Positions 1 to 5,220 of a stretch of 33,073 nt of DNA are shown here, piece after piece (the first letter of the stretch is position 1; every line of letters starts with the position of its first letter). The translations under genes and the position numbers were made by a program. The DNA comes from a virus. Under the pieces are notes generated by a model. It did not search any database and had not been told where the DNA came from. It was given only the letters and a program-made list of their open reading frames with translations. The DNA lies in the IMG/VR virus record IMGVR_UViG_3300013006_000006, positions 1 to 33,073 of that record; one strand, written 5' to 3'.

Positions 1-123
1 AACCGCTGCCAGAGCGCGTCTAGCGCGGCCTGCGGGATCGTGGCTCGGCGGTTCGGCTTCGGATCATTTACGGATGAAACTTGCTCGACGGCAACGCCGT
101 TGAGCGTATCTCTGATTGGTTCT
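1..123. repeat. Terminal direct repeat (copy 1), assembly overlap of a circular genome
   Basis: These 123 bases are identical to 32951-33073. An open reading frame (the DUF1376 gene) runs unbroken through the joined ends, which shows that the two ends are one locus. I infer an assembler overlap on a circular or circularly permuted genome rather than a biological terminal repeat. The joined genome would be 32,950 bp. Confidence 0.9.
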
Positions 124-581
124 GTCTCTGATAGTGATTGTGTATGTGTTTGTGTTTGTGTTTGTGTTTGGCATGATCCAAGCATGGCTGGAGCATTGCT
201 ACGAGCATTGCTTGGAGCATCCCACCGTGCTGCTGCGGCCTTGCGTGCCCGGTCTGCGTTGCGCTTGCCGGACTCGCGCATCTCTCCGCGCTCGCGCTCT
301 TGCCGTGGGTTGCGCCGCTTGCCGTCGCCGTACACCGGGAACTTGTCCTCCAGCAGATGCCACGCGGATCGGATGTCTGGGTCGAGCCTGAACAGCCGCT
401 CGGGATCGCTAGGCAGTCCGTCACCCTCCCACGCTGCCCAGAGCAAGATCATGTACGCGCCGCGCTCGCTTGCGCTCCACCCCAGAGTTGCGGCCATGAA
501 GTCCGTTCCCCAAAAGGGCATCCACGGTGCGCGGCCCTTGGCCGTGCCATCCGTTTCATTCGTCGCATTCGCTACACTCAC
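1..581 (-). CDS. DUF1376/YdaU-type phage replication protein, N-terminal part (continues at 32950 to 32725)
   Basis: This is the 5' portion of a 268-residue protein that crosses the contig ends. The start is GTG at 581, chosen because a perfect AGGAGG lies at 590-595, six bases upstream. Residues about 20-120 look like DUF1376: MPFWGTDFMAATLGWSASER, then GAYMILLWAAWEGDGLP, then a basic Arg/Lys/Glu helical stretch. This family (YdaU-like) occurs in phage replication regions, often next to helicase-loading or origin-binding functions. A Gln-Thr alternating linker (residues about 138-148), encoded by a TG-rich microsatellite, separates it from the C-terminal domain. The gene lies 82 bp downstream of 663..989. 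The role in initiating phage DNA replication is inferred from family and context. Confidence 0.8.
   Translation of the reverse strand, partial: MSVANATNETDGTAKGRAPWMPFWGTDFMAATLGWSASERGAYMILLWAAWEGDGLPSDPERLFRLDPDIRSAWHLLEDKFPVYGDGKRRNPRQERERGEMRESGKRNADRARKAAAARWDAPSNARSNAPAMLGSCQTQTQTQTHTQSLSETEPIRDTLNGVAVEQVSSVNDPKPNRRATIPQAALDALWQR
141..170. repeat. TG/TTTG microsatellite inside the replication gene
   Basis: On the plus strand the run is built from repeated TGTTTG units. On the coding (minus) strand it reads as alternating CAA and ACA codons, giving a Gln-Thr repeat linker between the N-terminal DUF1376 domain and the C-terminal domain. It is in frame and probably length-variable. Confidence 0.75.
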
Positions 582-624
582 TCAAAGCCTCCTGCGCTCT
601 TGTCAGCGCGGTTACGGTCAGAAG

Positions 625-650
625 CGGCTCACCTAACGCAAGGTGGGCCG
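625..650. terminator. Hairpin between 663..989 and the DUF1376 gene; possible terminator or processing site
   Basis: The arms CGGCTCACCT (625-634) and AGGTGGGCCG (641-650) pair over 10 bp with one G-T wobble and a 6-base loop. It lies in the 82-bp gap before the GTG start at 581. On the minus strand no good U-run follows, while on the plus strand TTTCGCTTTG follows. It could be a weak terminator, an RNA-processing hairpin or a leader structure for the replication gene. Confidence 0.4.
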
Positions 651-662
651 TTTCGCTTTGCA

Positions 663-989
663 TCATCCCTGATCCGGGGCGGATTGCAAGCCCTGCGTGC
701 TGCGCTCCACAAGCCCGCGCACCTCGTCCAGCCACGCCTGCCGCTCCTCTGGCGATCGGTAGAACCCCGCCGCTGCCTGCTGCATCACCAGCGCGGTCGT
801 GGCCGTGCAGCCGATGAGTTTGGAGATGCCGCTCGGCGTGCCGTTCGTCAGGCTGTGCAGCGCGTCGTAGGCGAGTCGGCGTGCCGCAACGGCATCCTTG
901 CCAATGCCGCTTCCGGGCTTGGGGAACGCGAAGCCCCGGCGGGACAGGGCTGCTTCGACGGCTGGAATGACAATGGCTGCTGCGTACAT
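663..989 (-). CDS. Small protein with possible DnaA-C-like helix-turn-helix, 108 aa
   Basis: The start ATG lies one base after the TGA of the Gp157-like gene (TGAGATG), so translation is probably coupled. The N-terminus (MYAAAIVIPAVEAALSRR) is helical. Residues about 34-75 read as two to three helices with ISKLIGCTATTALVMQQ. This is faintly like the DnaA domain IV signature, in which an Ile-Gly-Arg-Asp-His-Thr-Thr-Val type motif contacts DnaA boxes. The conserved Asp-His is not present, so the resemblance is suggestive only. Position between the Gp157-like and DUF1376 genes fits a replication role. Otherwise the gene is of unknown function. Confidence 0.7.
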   Translation of the reverse strand: MYAAAIVIPAVEAALSRRGFAFPKPGSGIGKDAVAARRLAYDALHSLTNGTPSGISKLIGCTATTALVMQQAAAGFYRSPEERQAWLDEVRGLVERSTQGLQSAPDQG

Positions 990-990
990 C

Positions 991-1506
991 TCAACTCACT
1001 TTCAAGTATGGCTGCTTGGGGACGAACATTGCGAACGGTAGCGTCTGGCCGGATTCAAGCGCGGCGCGGATGCGCTCCTTGTCCGGCACGATTTCAATCT
1101 TCTCGGTGATGAACTCTGGCGGGATCTCGCCGACAATCTCCATCGCGGGCTTGCCACCCGGCTGCGCCACGGTCGCACGCCAGCGGGCCGTCTCCAGTTT
1201 CTTCAGCCCCTCGGCCTGCATCGTGCGAAGCACCTGACTCTTGAACCACGCCGCGACGGCTTCATCACGCTTGGCTCTCTGCTTCAGCCTGTCGGCCTCG
1301 GCCTTGCGTGCCTCTGCCCGTGCTTCGATGTCGCGGACGAGGGACAGCACATCGTCGATGGCTGCTGGCAGGCTCTCGGCCTGCTTTGCGAGGATGTCGA
1401 AGTGGCCGTCCATCGCCTCGGTCAGTTCGCCTTCGGCCTCGGTCAGCATCGCTTCAAGTTCGCGGGCGGCTCCGCTCGCTTCGTACAGTCGTGTGAGTGC
1501 GCTCAT
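991..1506 (-). CDS. Siphovirus Gp157-like protein
   Basis: 171 residues. The layout matches the siphovirus Gp157 family. The N-terminus is short and helical (MSALTRLYEASGAARELE). A long charged coiled coil follows, roughly residues 35-95 (DIEARAEARKAEADRLKQRA). A compact C-terminal beta domain carries GEIPPEFITE, PDKERIRAALESGQTLP and a final LKVS. Family members sit in early or recombination clusters of siphoviruses; one was linked to phage resistance in Streptococcus thermophilus, but no biochemical activity is established. Here it lies between an unknown gene (overlap of 4 nt) and a small putative DNA-binding protein, downstream of ERF, which fits a recombination/replication cassette. Confidence 0.8.
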   Translation of the reverse strand: MSALTRLYEASGAARELEAMLTEAEGELTEAMDGHFDILAKQAESLPAAIDDVLSLVRDIEARAEARKAEADRLKQRAKRDEAVAAWFKSQVLRTMQAEGLKKLETARWRATVAQPGGKPAMEIVGEIPPEFITEKIEIVPDKERIRAALESGQTLPFAMFVPKQPYLKVS

Positions 1507-1922
1507 CGCTTGTCCTTTGGTTGAAATCCGAATCGCATGATGTCATCACTAACCCAGCACCATGATCGTCCAAGTTCGCTTGATACTTCTGGCAACCCAG
1601 TAAGAGACACCATTGCACCGCGAGCCTTCTCAACAAGTCTTTTTTCGGTGGTTCTGATTTCTTCAAATGCTTTCTTGCTGTGTCGCTTTGAATTGAACCA
1701 TCGCACGATGACGAATCGCGCCTCAATATCACGCACTAGCATCGCTGCTTCAAAGGCAACAAGGCATCGGTAGTAATCGCCTTTTTTTCCCCACGGCTTG
1801 ATGTCCGCAAATATCGTGTGCGACCGATCATCTAGCACCATTTCAATCGGTGCTTTCATATCAACCGAAACTTCGTGCCTGTCAGAATCAAAGCATTTCC
1901 AAAACTCGTATGGCCCGCTCAT
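1503..1922 (-). CDS. Hypothetical protein, 139 aa, in an A+T-richer island
   Basis: Not recognised. The start ATG at 1922 is well supported by AGGAGACACC immediately upstream (1923-1932). The protein is mixed alpha/beta and soluble. It has alternating hydrophobic strands (IEMVLDDRSHTIFADIKPW, then IEARFVIVRWF) and a basic helical stretch (KKAFEEIRTTEKRLVEKAR). There is no signal peptide or membrane segment. The gene is visibly less G+C-rich than its neighbours, and four perfect 10-bp tandem repeats lie in its leader, so it could be a late acquisition (moron-like). It overlaps the Gp157-like gene by 4 nt. Confidence 0.7.
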   Translation of the reverse strand: MSGPYEFWKCFDSDRHEVSVDMKAPIEMVLDDRSHTIFADIKPWGKKGDYYRCLVAFEAAMLVRDIEARFVIVRWFNSKRHSKKAFEEIRTTEKRLVEKARGAMVSLTGLPEVSSELGRSWCWVSDDIMRFGFQPKDKR

Positions 1923-1932
1923 GGTGTCTCCT
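1923..1932 (-). promoter_or_regulatory. Ribosome binding site of the AGGAGACACC type
   Basis: Minus strand reads AGGAGACACC directly before the ATG at 1922. The same ten bases precede starts at 3917 and 5221, and nine of them precede 32728. Confidence 0.75.
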
Positions 1933-1972
1933 TGAGGATGCGTGAGGATGCGTGAGGATGCGTGAGGATGCG
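1933..1972. repeat. Four perfect 10-bp tandem repeats (TGAGGATGCG)
   Basis: Four head-to-tail identical copies of TGAGGATGCG (CGCATCCTCA on the minus strand) lie in the leader between the possible terminator after ERF and the start at 1922. The 10-bp period, about one helical turn, suits phased protein binding, as in iterons or multi-site operators. Slippage is an alternative explanation. Confidence 0.9.
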
Positions 1973-1976
1973 TTAT

Positions 1977-2013
1977 GGAAATAGCCCCGGCGGACTTTCG
2001 TCAACGCCGGAGC
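1977..2013 (-). terminator. Possible intrinsic terminator after the ERF gene
   Basis: On the minus strand GCTCCGGCG and CGCCGGGGC form a 9-bp stem with one G-U pair around a 12-base loop, followed by TATTTCC. It starts 12 bases beyond the ERF stop codon. The U-run is weak, so it may be leaky. Confidence 0.45.
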
Positions 2014-2024
2014 CTTCCGGGGGT

Positions 2025-2945
2025 TCAGAACGGGATCTCGTCAGCCTCAACCGCGACTGGCGCAGCCTGCTGCTCGGTGGATTCTAGCGTGGTGCGGATG
2101 CCGTAGAGAGTGAGTCCGTAGGCTCCCTCTTGAATGAACCCCGCAACGGTCTGCCCGCCCATCGCATCCTGTGCCGCCTGCATTACGCGGTCATCGAAGC
2201 AACTTGCCCATTGCTCCGACCCGCCAACTTCCAGCAGGATGGGGTAGCGCATGCTGCCCTTCGCCGTGGGCTTGCCCTGTCCGACGCGCTTGACCATCAA
2301 ACCGTCACGCCATGTGCAGTCCTTGGCGGGCCGGGAAGCCAGCACCTCGCCAAACGCGCTAGGAGCCGTCGTGGCGGATTCCTTGGCCTTGGGTGGGGTT
2401 GGGCCCGCCTTTGGAGCCGGGGCGGCTTGTGGGGCATCCTGCTGCGCCGGAGCGTTTGCGGTACGGTTCTGCGAAACTGTGGTGGAATTGCTCCGCGCCG
2501 GGGCCGGGGCTGCCTTGCGCGGCTCGTACTTGGTGTCATCCCGGCGATCCATCTCGCTCTCGTCCTCGCGGGGAACCAGTAGGAGGTCGCGCAGGTAGTA
2601 GCCGAGGCTGGAGGTCAGCGCGCCAGCCATCGCCTTGTCGATGGGCCTGCCCTTCTCTGGCACGCAGATCCACGCGATCTCGTCGCTAACCGACTCGCCT
2701 GTGGGGCCGTGGGTCAAGACGAAGGTGGAGTTCACGATGCCGCCCTCCGGCGATCCGTCGTACTTCCAGCCTGCGCGGCGCACGGTCAGGCCCGCGCCGT
2801 GCAGGGCTTCTCTGCACGCGCCGATCATGGCTTCCGCGCTGACATAGGCGTAGTGGTGGAATGAGTTCTTTGCATCCTTGCCGACGCTCGGCAGGGCTTT
2901 CTGTGCAGCCAGCAACGCGCTGGCGAGTGTCTTGGGGTCTGTCAT
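2025..2945 (-). CDS. erf: ERF-family single-strand annealing recombinase with an SSB-like acidic tip
   Basis: 306 residues. Residues 1-130 match the ERF superfamily. ALPSVGKDAKNSFHHYAYVS is the conserved N-terminal segment, GAGLTVRRAGW follows, and GALTSSLGYYLRDLLLVPRE corresponds to the family's conserved Gly/Tyr block near the catalytic core. ERF proteins form rings that anneal complementary single strands for phage recombination and genome circularisation. A Pro/Ala-rich linker (about 145-195) leads to a compact beta-rich C-terminal region (about 200-285). The last residues, EADEIPF, resemble the acidic DDIPF tip with which bacterial SSB recruits partner proteins. The gene is in the leftward early operon with the Gp157-like gene, a usual pairing. 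Confidence 0.85.
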   Translation of the reverse strand: MTDPKTLASALLAAQKALPSVGKDAKNSFHHYAYVSAEAMIGACREALHGAGLTVRRAGWKYDGSPEGGIVNSTFVLTHGPTGESVSDEIAWICVPEKGRPIDKAMAGALTSSLGYYLRDLLLVPREDESEMDRRDDTKYEPRKAAPAPARSNSTTVSQNRTANAPAQQDAPQAAPAPKAGPTPPKAKESATTAPSAFGEVLASRPAKDCTWRDGLMVKRVGQGKPTAKGSMRYPILLEVGGSEQWASCFDDRVMQAAQDAMGGQTVAGFIQEGAYGLTLYGIRTTLESTEQQAAPVAVEADEIPF

Positions 2946-2978
2946 GGGGTGTCTCGTTTCTCCTGCGGAGCAGGGCAG

Positions 2979-2996
2979 GCCACCCCGTGGGGTGGC
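2979..2996. other. Perfect hairpin in the leader of the ERF gene
   Basis: GCCACCCC and GGGGTGGC form an 8-bp perfect stem with a 2-base loop in the 65-bp gap between 3011..3313 and the ERF start. On the minus strand a second small hairpin, CTCC-GCA-GGAG, lies between it and the start and would mask a GGAG. The pair could tune ERF translation. No U-run follows, so it is not a standard terminator. Confidence 0.6.
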
Positions 2997-3010
2997 GAGC
3001 CTTGATCCGT

Positions 3011-3313
3011 TCAGATATCCAGACCGCCGCTCTGCACCATGATCGTTGTGATCGGGTTGCAGGTCAGGATGCGGGGTGCGCTCACATATCGCTGCCCACC
3101 GTACTGGGAACTGCGCTCCTGTCGGGCAAGCGCATTCATAATGTCCTCGCGGTTCATCTCTGTCAGGTTGCCATAGATCGTGTGAGTCTCACGCCAGCCT
3201 TCAGTCGGCTCGTCGCCTTCTTCAAGGGTCTTGATGATGTCAACCCTGAACTCCTTGCCCGTGGTGTCGTCGCGCAGGCTGCGTTCGTAGGTTTCAGACT
3301 TGATCTGCTTCAT
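3011..3313 (-). CDS. Hypothetical early protein, 100 aa
   Basis: Not recognised. The start ATG at 3313 is chosen because GAAAGGAA lies a few bases upstream and because the reading frame beyond it has Arg/Ser/His-rich composition typical of non-coding sequence. The protein is soluble and polar. It opens with MKQIKSETYERSLRDDTTGK, has a predicted beta segment (EFRVDIIKTLEEGDE), and ends with hydrophobic ILTCNPITTIMVQSGGLDI. It is the second gene of the leftward early transcript, between a CxxC protein and ERF. A role in early takeover or recombination is inferred from position only. Confidence 0.7.
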   Translation of the reverse strand: MKQIKSETYERSLRDDTTGKEFRVDIIKTLEEGDEPTEGWRETHTIYGNLTEMNREDIMNALARQERSSQYGGQRYVSAPRILTCNPITTIMVQSGGLDI

Positions 3314-3336
3314 GGTCGTGTTCCTTTCTGCGAGGT

Positions 3337-3639
3337 TTAGGCGTAGGCAATTGCCATGACTTCTTCGTGAATCTTTCGGATCGACTTGGTGTTTGCCTCG
3401 GCGGTGTTTGCGTTTGCTGCTGTCAGTCGATCCTGAAACGCATCGGCCTGCTCCTTGGTGAAATTGTGGCCGTGGTCGGACATCATGTTCTGAATCTCGC
3501 CTTCCAGATTGCAGGCAAGGCACATTCCAAGGCTCGACTCGTCGTTGCCGCTCTCGCGAGTGCGCTTGCCGCAGCATTCGCAGGTGTAGGTCGAGCCGTT
3601 ACGGGTGCTGCGGAATCGGTTGTTGTTGCTGTTGCACAT
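3337..3639 (-). CDS. Small CxxC zinc-ribbon-like early protein, 100 aa
   Basis: First gene of the leftward early transcript. The start ATG at 3639 has AAAGGA seven bases upstream. The N-terminus MCNSNNNRFRSTRNGSTYTC is followed by CECCGKRTRESGNDE and GMCLAC, giving two CxxC-type pairs that could bind zinc. Beyond residue 50 it is a polar helix (KEQADAFQDRLTAANA). Small Asn-rich, CxxC-bearing proteins of this look recur in phage early regions, but I know of no assigned function. Its transcript begins about 48 nt upstream with a perfect hairpin. Confidence 0.75.
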   Translation of the reverse strand: MCNSNNNRFRSTRNGSTYTCECCGKRTRESGNDESSLGMCLACNLEGEIQNMMSDHGHNFTKEQADAFQDRLTAANANTAEANTKSIRKIHEEVMAIAYA

Positions 3640-3666
3640 TGTGGTGTCCTTTCGGTTGGGTGTCTC

Positions 3667-3685
3667 GCAAGCCGCCCCGGCTTGC
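3667..3685 (-). promoter_or_regulatory. 5'-terminal hairpin of the leftward early transcript
   Basis: GCAAGCC and GGCTTGC form a perfect 7-bp stem with a 5-base loop. It begins about where transcription from the -10 box at 3694-3699 should start, so the mRNA would begin with this stem-loop. Such 5' hairpins commonly stabilise phage mRNAs. Confidence 0.6.
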
Positions 3686-3693
3686 ATGGGTGA

Positions 3694-3721
3694 ACTGTAC
3701 CACATATCAGCAGGCTGTCAA
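3694..3721 (-). promoter_or_regulatory. Leftward sigma-70-type early promoter
   Basis: On the minus strand a perfect TTGACA (3721-3716) is followed by a 16-base spacer and TACAGT (3699-3694). It faces the minus-strand early genes. Its mirror partner is at 3830-3857, and both -35 boxes lie within one 10-bp inverted repeat. Confidence 0.65.
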
Positions 3722-3835
3722 GCCCTTCCCAAGTATTTCTTCAGATATTTCTACAGGGTTGCCGTCCACTATATATATGGATGCGCCGGTACTATTTCAC
3801 AAATCTTTCGGAAATGTTCCTATAGGGGCTTGACA
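3716..3835. promoter_or_regulatory. 10-bp inverted repeat over both -35 boxes, flanking an A+T-rich control region
   Basis: TGTCAAGCCC (3716-3725) and GGGCTTGACA (3826-3835) are exact reverse complements and contain the -35 elements of the two divergent promoters. The DNA between them is markedly A+T-rich for this genome. It holds a 12-bp-spaced direct repeat TATTTCT (3734-3740, 3746-3752) and the run ATATATATGG. Candidate regulator-binding sites, or an origin, could lie here. Confidence 0.6.
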
Positions 3836-3857
3836 TTGGGCCGGGATGGGGTAGGAT
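3830..3857 (+). promoter_or_regulatory. Rightward sigma-70-type early promoter
   Basis: A perfect TTGACA (3830-3835), a 16-base spacer and TAGGAT (3852-3857) face the plus-strand early genes. The expected start, about 3864, coincides with a perfect hairpin. Confidence 0.7.
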
Positions 3858-3863
3858 GTGGGC

Positions 3864-3880
3864 GTAGTCGGGGCGACTAC
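3864..3880 (+). promoter_or_regulatory. 5'-terminal hairpin of the rightward early transcript
   Basis: GTAGTCG and CGACTAC form a perfect 7-bp stem with a GGG loop, beginning seven bases after the -10 box. This mirrors the arrangement on the leftward transcript. Confidence 0.6.
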
Positions 3881-3886
3881 ACCGCG

Positions 3887-3901
3887 CAGGCCGGATGCCT
3901 G
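3887..3901 (+). promoter_or_regulatory. Second leader hairpin before the first rightward gene
   Basis: CAGGC and GCCTG form a perfect 5-bp stem with a 5-base loop, ending four bases before the AGGAGA ribosome binding site at 3905. It may position or expose the ribosome binding site. Confidence 0.45.
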
Positions 3902-3904
3902 ACT

Positions 3905-3914
3905 AGGAGACACC
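3905..3914 (+). promoter_or_regulatory. Ribosome binding site AGGAGACACC for the first rightward gene
   Basis: AGGAGACACC followed by CC and the ATG at 3917. It fixes the start of the first plus-strand gene and belongs to a recurring leader sequence in this genome. Confidence 0.75.
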
Positions 3915-3916
3915 CC

Positions 3917-4138
3917 ATGACTGACAGCGCGACCATCGCTTCCTCCGCTCGCTTCTCTTGGATCGTCGGCGGAGATCGCCGGGTTGAGATCCTCACGCTC
4001 GGCAGCGTGTCGATTGTCCAGATCGCTAGCAAGTCCTACGCGGTTGTGCGCGACGAGACTCGCGAGTTCCTCGCCTGCTGCCCAAGCCTCGCCAAGGCTT
4101 CGGCATTCGCCTCGCGCACCGTGAAGGGAGGCCGCTAA
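3917..4138 (+). CDS. Hypothetical early protein, 73 aa
   Basis: First gene of the rightward early operon. The start is set by AGGAGACACCCC directly upstream. The sequence MTDSATIASSARFSWIVGGD, then RRVEILTLGSVSIVQIAS, then KSYAVVRDETREFLACCPS suggests a small beta-sheet domain with one helix. There is no membrane segment or recognisable family signature. Its stop overlaps the next start (TAATG). By position it could be an early host-takeover or regulatory protein. No function is assigned. Confidence 0.75.
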   Translation: MTDSATIASSARFSWIVGGDRRVEILTLGSVSIVQIASKSYAVVRDETREFLACCPSLAKASAFASRTVKGGR

Positions 4139-4473
4139 TGCGTAACACGATCAAGGCCACGGTGGAAGAGATCATCAACCATCACACCCGGATCAACGGG
4201 CCGACCGAGGATCAGCGGATGCGCCAATGCGCGGAGGCGATCCAGAGCCGCGCCGGGGTCGGCCCAGCGCAACTGGAGGCGGTGCATGTGTACCTCGCGG
4301 CCTGCCGCATCCTTGAGCAGCGTCGCGCGGAGTTTGACCGCGCAGGCGACGGCATGCCGGAACTTCAGGCCGAGGCCGCGCTAGACCGCGCACATAGCGC
4401 GTGGATCGAAGCCGAGTCGCATCTGCTGCGCCTGTGCGCCAATGTGGAAGTGGAGGTCGCTCATGCGGTGTGA
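4138..4473 (+). CDS. Hypothetical helical early protein, 111 aa
   Basis: Coupled to the preceding gene through a TAATG overlap. Almost wholly alpha-helical by composition: ATVEEIINHHTRINGPTEDQ, then AVHVYLAACRILEQRRAEF, and ALDRAHSAWIEAESHLLRLC. No Cys pairs, membrane segment or known motif are visible. It overlaps the next gene by 11 nt, and that gene's ribosome binding site (GGAGG, 4452-4456) lies inside this one. Not recognised. Confidence 0.75.
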   Translation: MRNTIKATVEEIINHHTRINGPTEDQRMRQCAEAIQSRAGVGPAQLEAVHVYLAACRILEQRRAEFDRAGDGMPELQAEAALDRAHSAWIEAESHLLRLCANVEVEVAHAV

Positions 4474-4666
4474 CCGCAAGCCAAGCGTGCCGGGGACGGG
4501 CGACCGCAAGCCGCTGTGCGGGTTCACGCCCATCAGGTCGCATCTGGAAGCCGCGAAGGCTCTAGGCATGACCTCGCACCAGTTGCGGCATGCGGAGCAG
4601 AAGTTGCTGATCAAGTTGCGCGAGGCTTTGACGGTCTATGGCTATGACCGACAGGAGAACCGATGA
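4463..4666 (+). CDS. Small sigma-70-region-4-like helix-turn-helix protein, 67 aa
   Basis: The start ATG at 4463 follows GGAGG by six bases. After a basic, Pro/Gly-rich N-terminus, residues about 30-57 read HLEAAKALGMTSHQLRHAEQ followed by KLLIKLREAL. This resembles sigma-factor region 4, where an analogous helix-turn-helix (ALGVSxxxVRQIExxALxKLR) binds the -35 element. The protein is too short to be a full sigma factor, so it may be a stand-alone DNA-binding regulator acting on phage or host promoters. Placement in the rightward early operon next to a winged-helix gene fits a switch role. The HTH call is from sequence; the target is unknown. Confidence 0.75.
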   Translation: MRCDRKPSVPGTGDRKPLCGFTPIRSHLEAAKALGMTSHQLRHAEQKLLIKLREALTVYGYDRQENR

Positions 4667-4800
4667 GCAACTTTCCGAGCGGATTCGATTCCGACTACTG
4701 GTTCGGTGATGAACCGGAGCAGGAGCCGGAGGAGGTGGACGAGGAGCCGGAGCCGCTGGACGAGCCGGAGCCTGACGCATTCCCACGGGAGGAGCCATGA
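4663..4800 (+). CDS. Very acidic Glu/Pro-repeat micro-protein, 45 aa
   Basis: A short reading frame with ATGA overlaps at both ends (start over the 4666 stop, stop over the 4797 start), which argues that it is translated. The N-terminus MSNFPSGFDSDYWFGDEP is followed by a run of Glu-Pro, Glu-Glu and Asp-Glu pairs to the end. About a third of residues are Asp or Glu, with a single Arg. It is probably disordered. Acidic phage micro-proteins sometimes mimic DNA or bind basic surfaces, but nothing here proves that role. Confidence 0.7.
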   Translation: MSNFPSGFDSDYWFGDEPEQEPEEVDEEPEPLDEPEPDAFPREEP

Positions 4801-5210
4801 CCTACCGCGATACGAGCCGAGCGGCCTACGCGACGGCGCAGATCGGCGAGAACGAAGAGCGCGTTCTGTCGTTCGTGAAATCCTCGGGCAGCCACGGGGC
4901 TACCTGCGATGAGGTCATCCGCACGCTTGGAATGCAGCACCAGTCCGCGTCCCCGGCGTTCACCACGCTAGAGCGAAAGGGCTGGTTGCGGCGCACGGAT
5001 CGTCGCCGGACGACGGGAACTGGCAGCGCGGCAGCCGTCTACATCTATACAGAACCCGGGACTCTGTTTTCAAGTCCACGGACAGGGCGAGCCGATGGAC
5101 TACGAGCCGCGATTCGTGCAGCGATTGCTGCGCGAGCATCGGGCGACTGGGCAGCGTTCGATGATGCGGTAGGCGCGTTGCCTGCCGCCGAGCGCAAGAG
5201 ACTGAACTAG
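4797..5210 (+). CDS. Winged-helix (MarR-like) DNA-binding protein, 137 aa
   Basis: Residues about 15-85 form a winged helix: ENEERVLSFVKSSGSHGATC, DEVIRTLGMQHQSASPAFTT as the recognition-helix region, then LERKGWLRRTDRRRTTG as the wing, and a final strand (AAAVYIYTEP). This is the MarR/MerR-like wHTH form common in phage early regions and in segregation or replication-initiation proteins. The remaining 50 residues are an Ala-rich helical tail. It overlaps the acidic micro-protein gene (ATGA). Autoregulation at the divergent promoter region is a reasonable but untested idea. Confidence 0.75.
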   Translation: MTYRDTSRAAYATAQIGENEERVLSFVKSSGSHGATCDEVIRTLGMQHQSASPAFTTLERKGWLRRTDRRRTTGTGSAAAVYIYTEPGTLFSSPRTGRADGLRAAIRAAIAARASGDWAAFDDAVGALPAAERKRLN

Positions 5211-5218
5211 GAGACACC
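5209..5218 (+). promoter_or_regulatory. Ribosome binding site AGGAGACACC for 5221..5421
   Basis: AGGAGACACC overlaps the stop codon of the winged-helix gene (TAG at 5208-5210), followed by CA and the ATG at 5221. It is identical over ten bases to the sites at 1923-1932 and 3905-3914. Confidence 0.7.
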
Positions 5219-5220
5219 CA

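Noticed and set aside
1-123. Biological direct terminal repeats of the virion DNA
   Set aside because: A gene reads straight through the joined ends. An assembly overlap on a circular or permuted genome explains this better, and 123 bp is short for phage terminal repeats.
141-170. CRISPR-like or regulatory repeat
   Set aside because: Units are 2-6 bp with no spacers and encode a Gln-Thr linker in frame.
68-424. Minus-strand reading frame of 118 codons with repeated Lys-His
   Set aside because: It is out of frame with the DUF1376 gene that covers the same bases and has a strong ribosome binding site. The repeats are the microsatellite read in another frame.
3578-3705. Longer N-termini for the first two leftward early proteins
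   Set aside because: The extensions have shadow-like composition and lie over the leader hairpin. The ATGs at 3639 and 3313 have ribosome binding sites.
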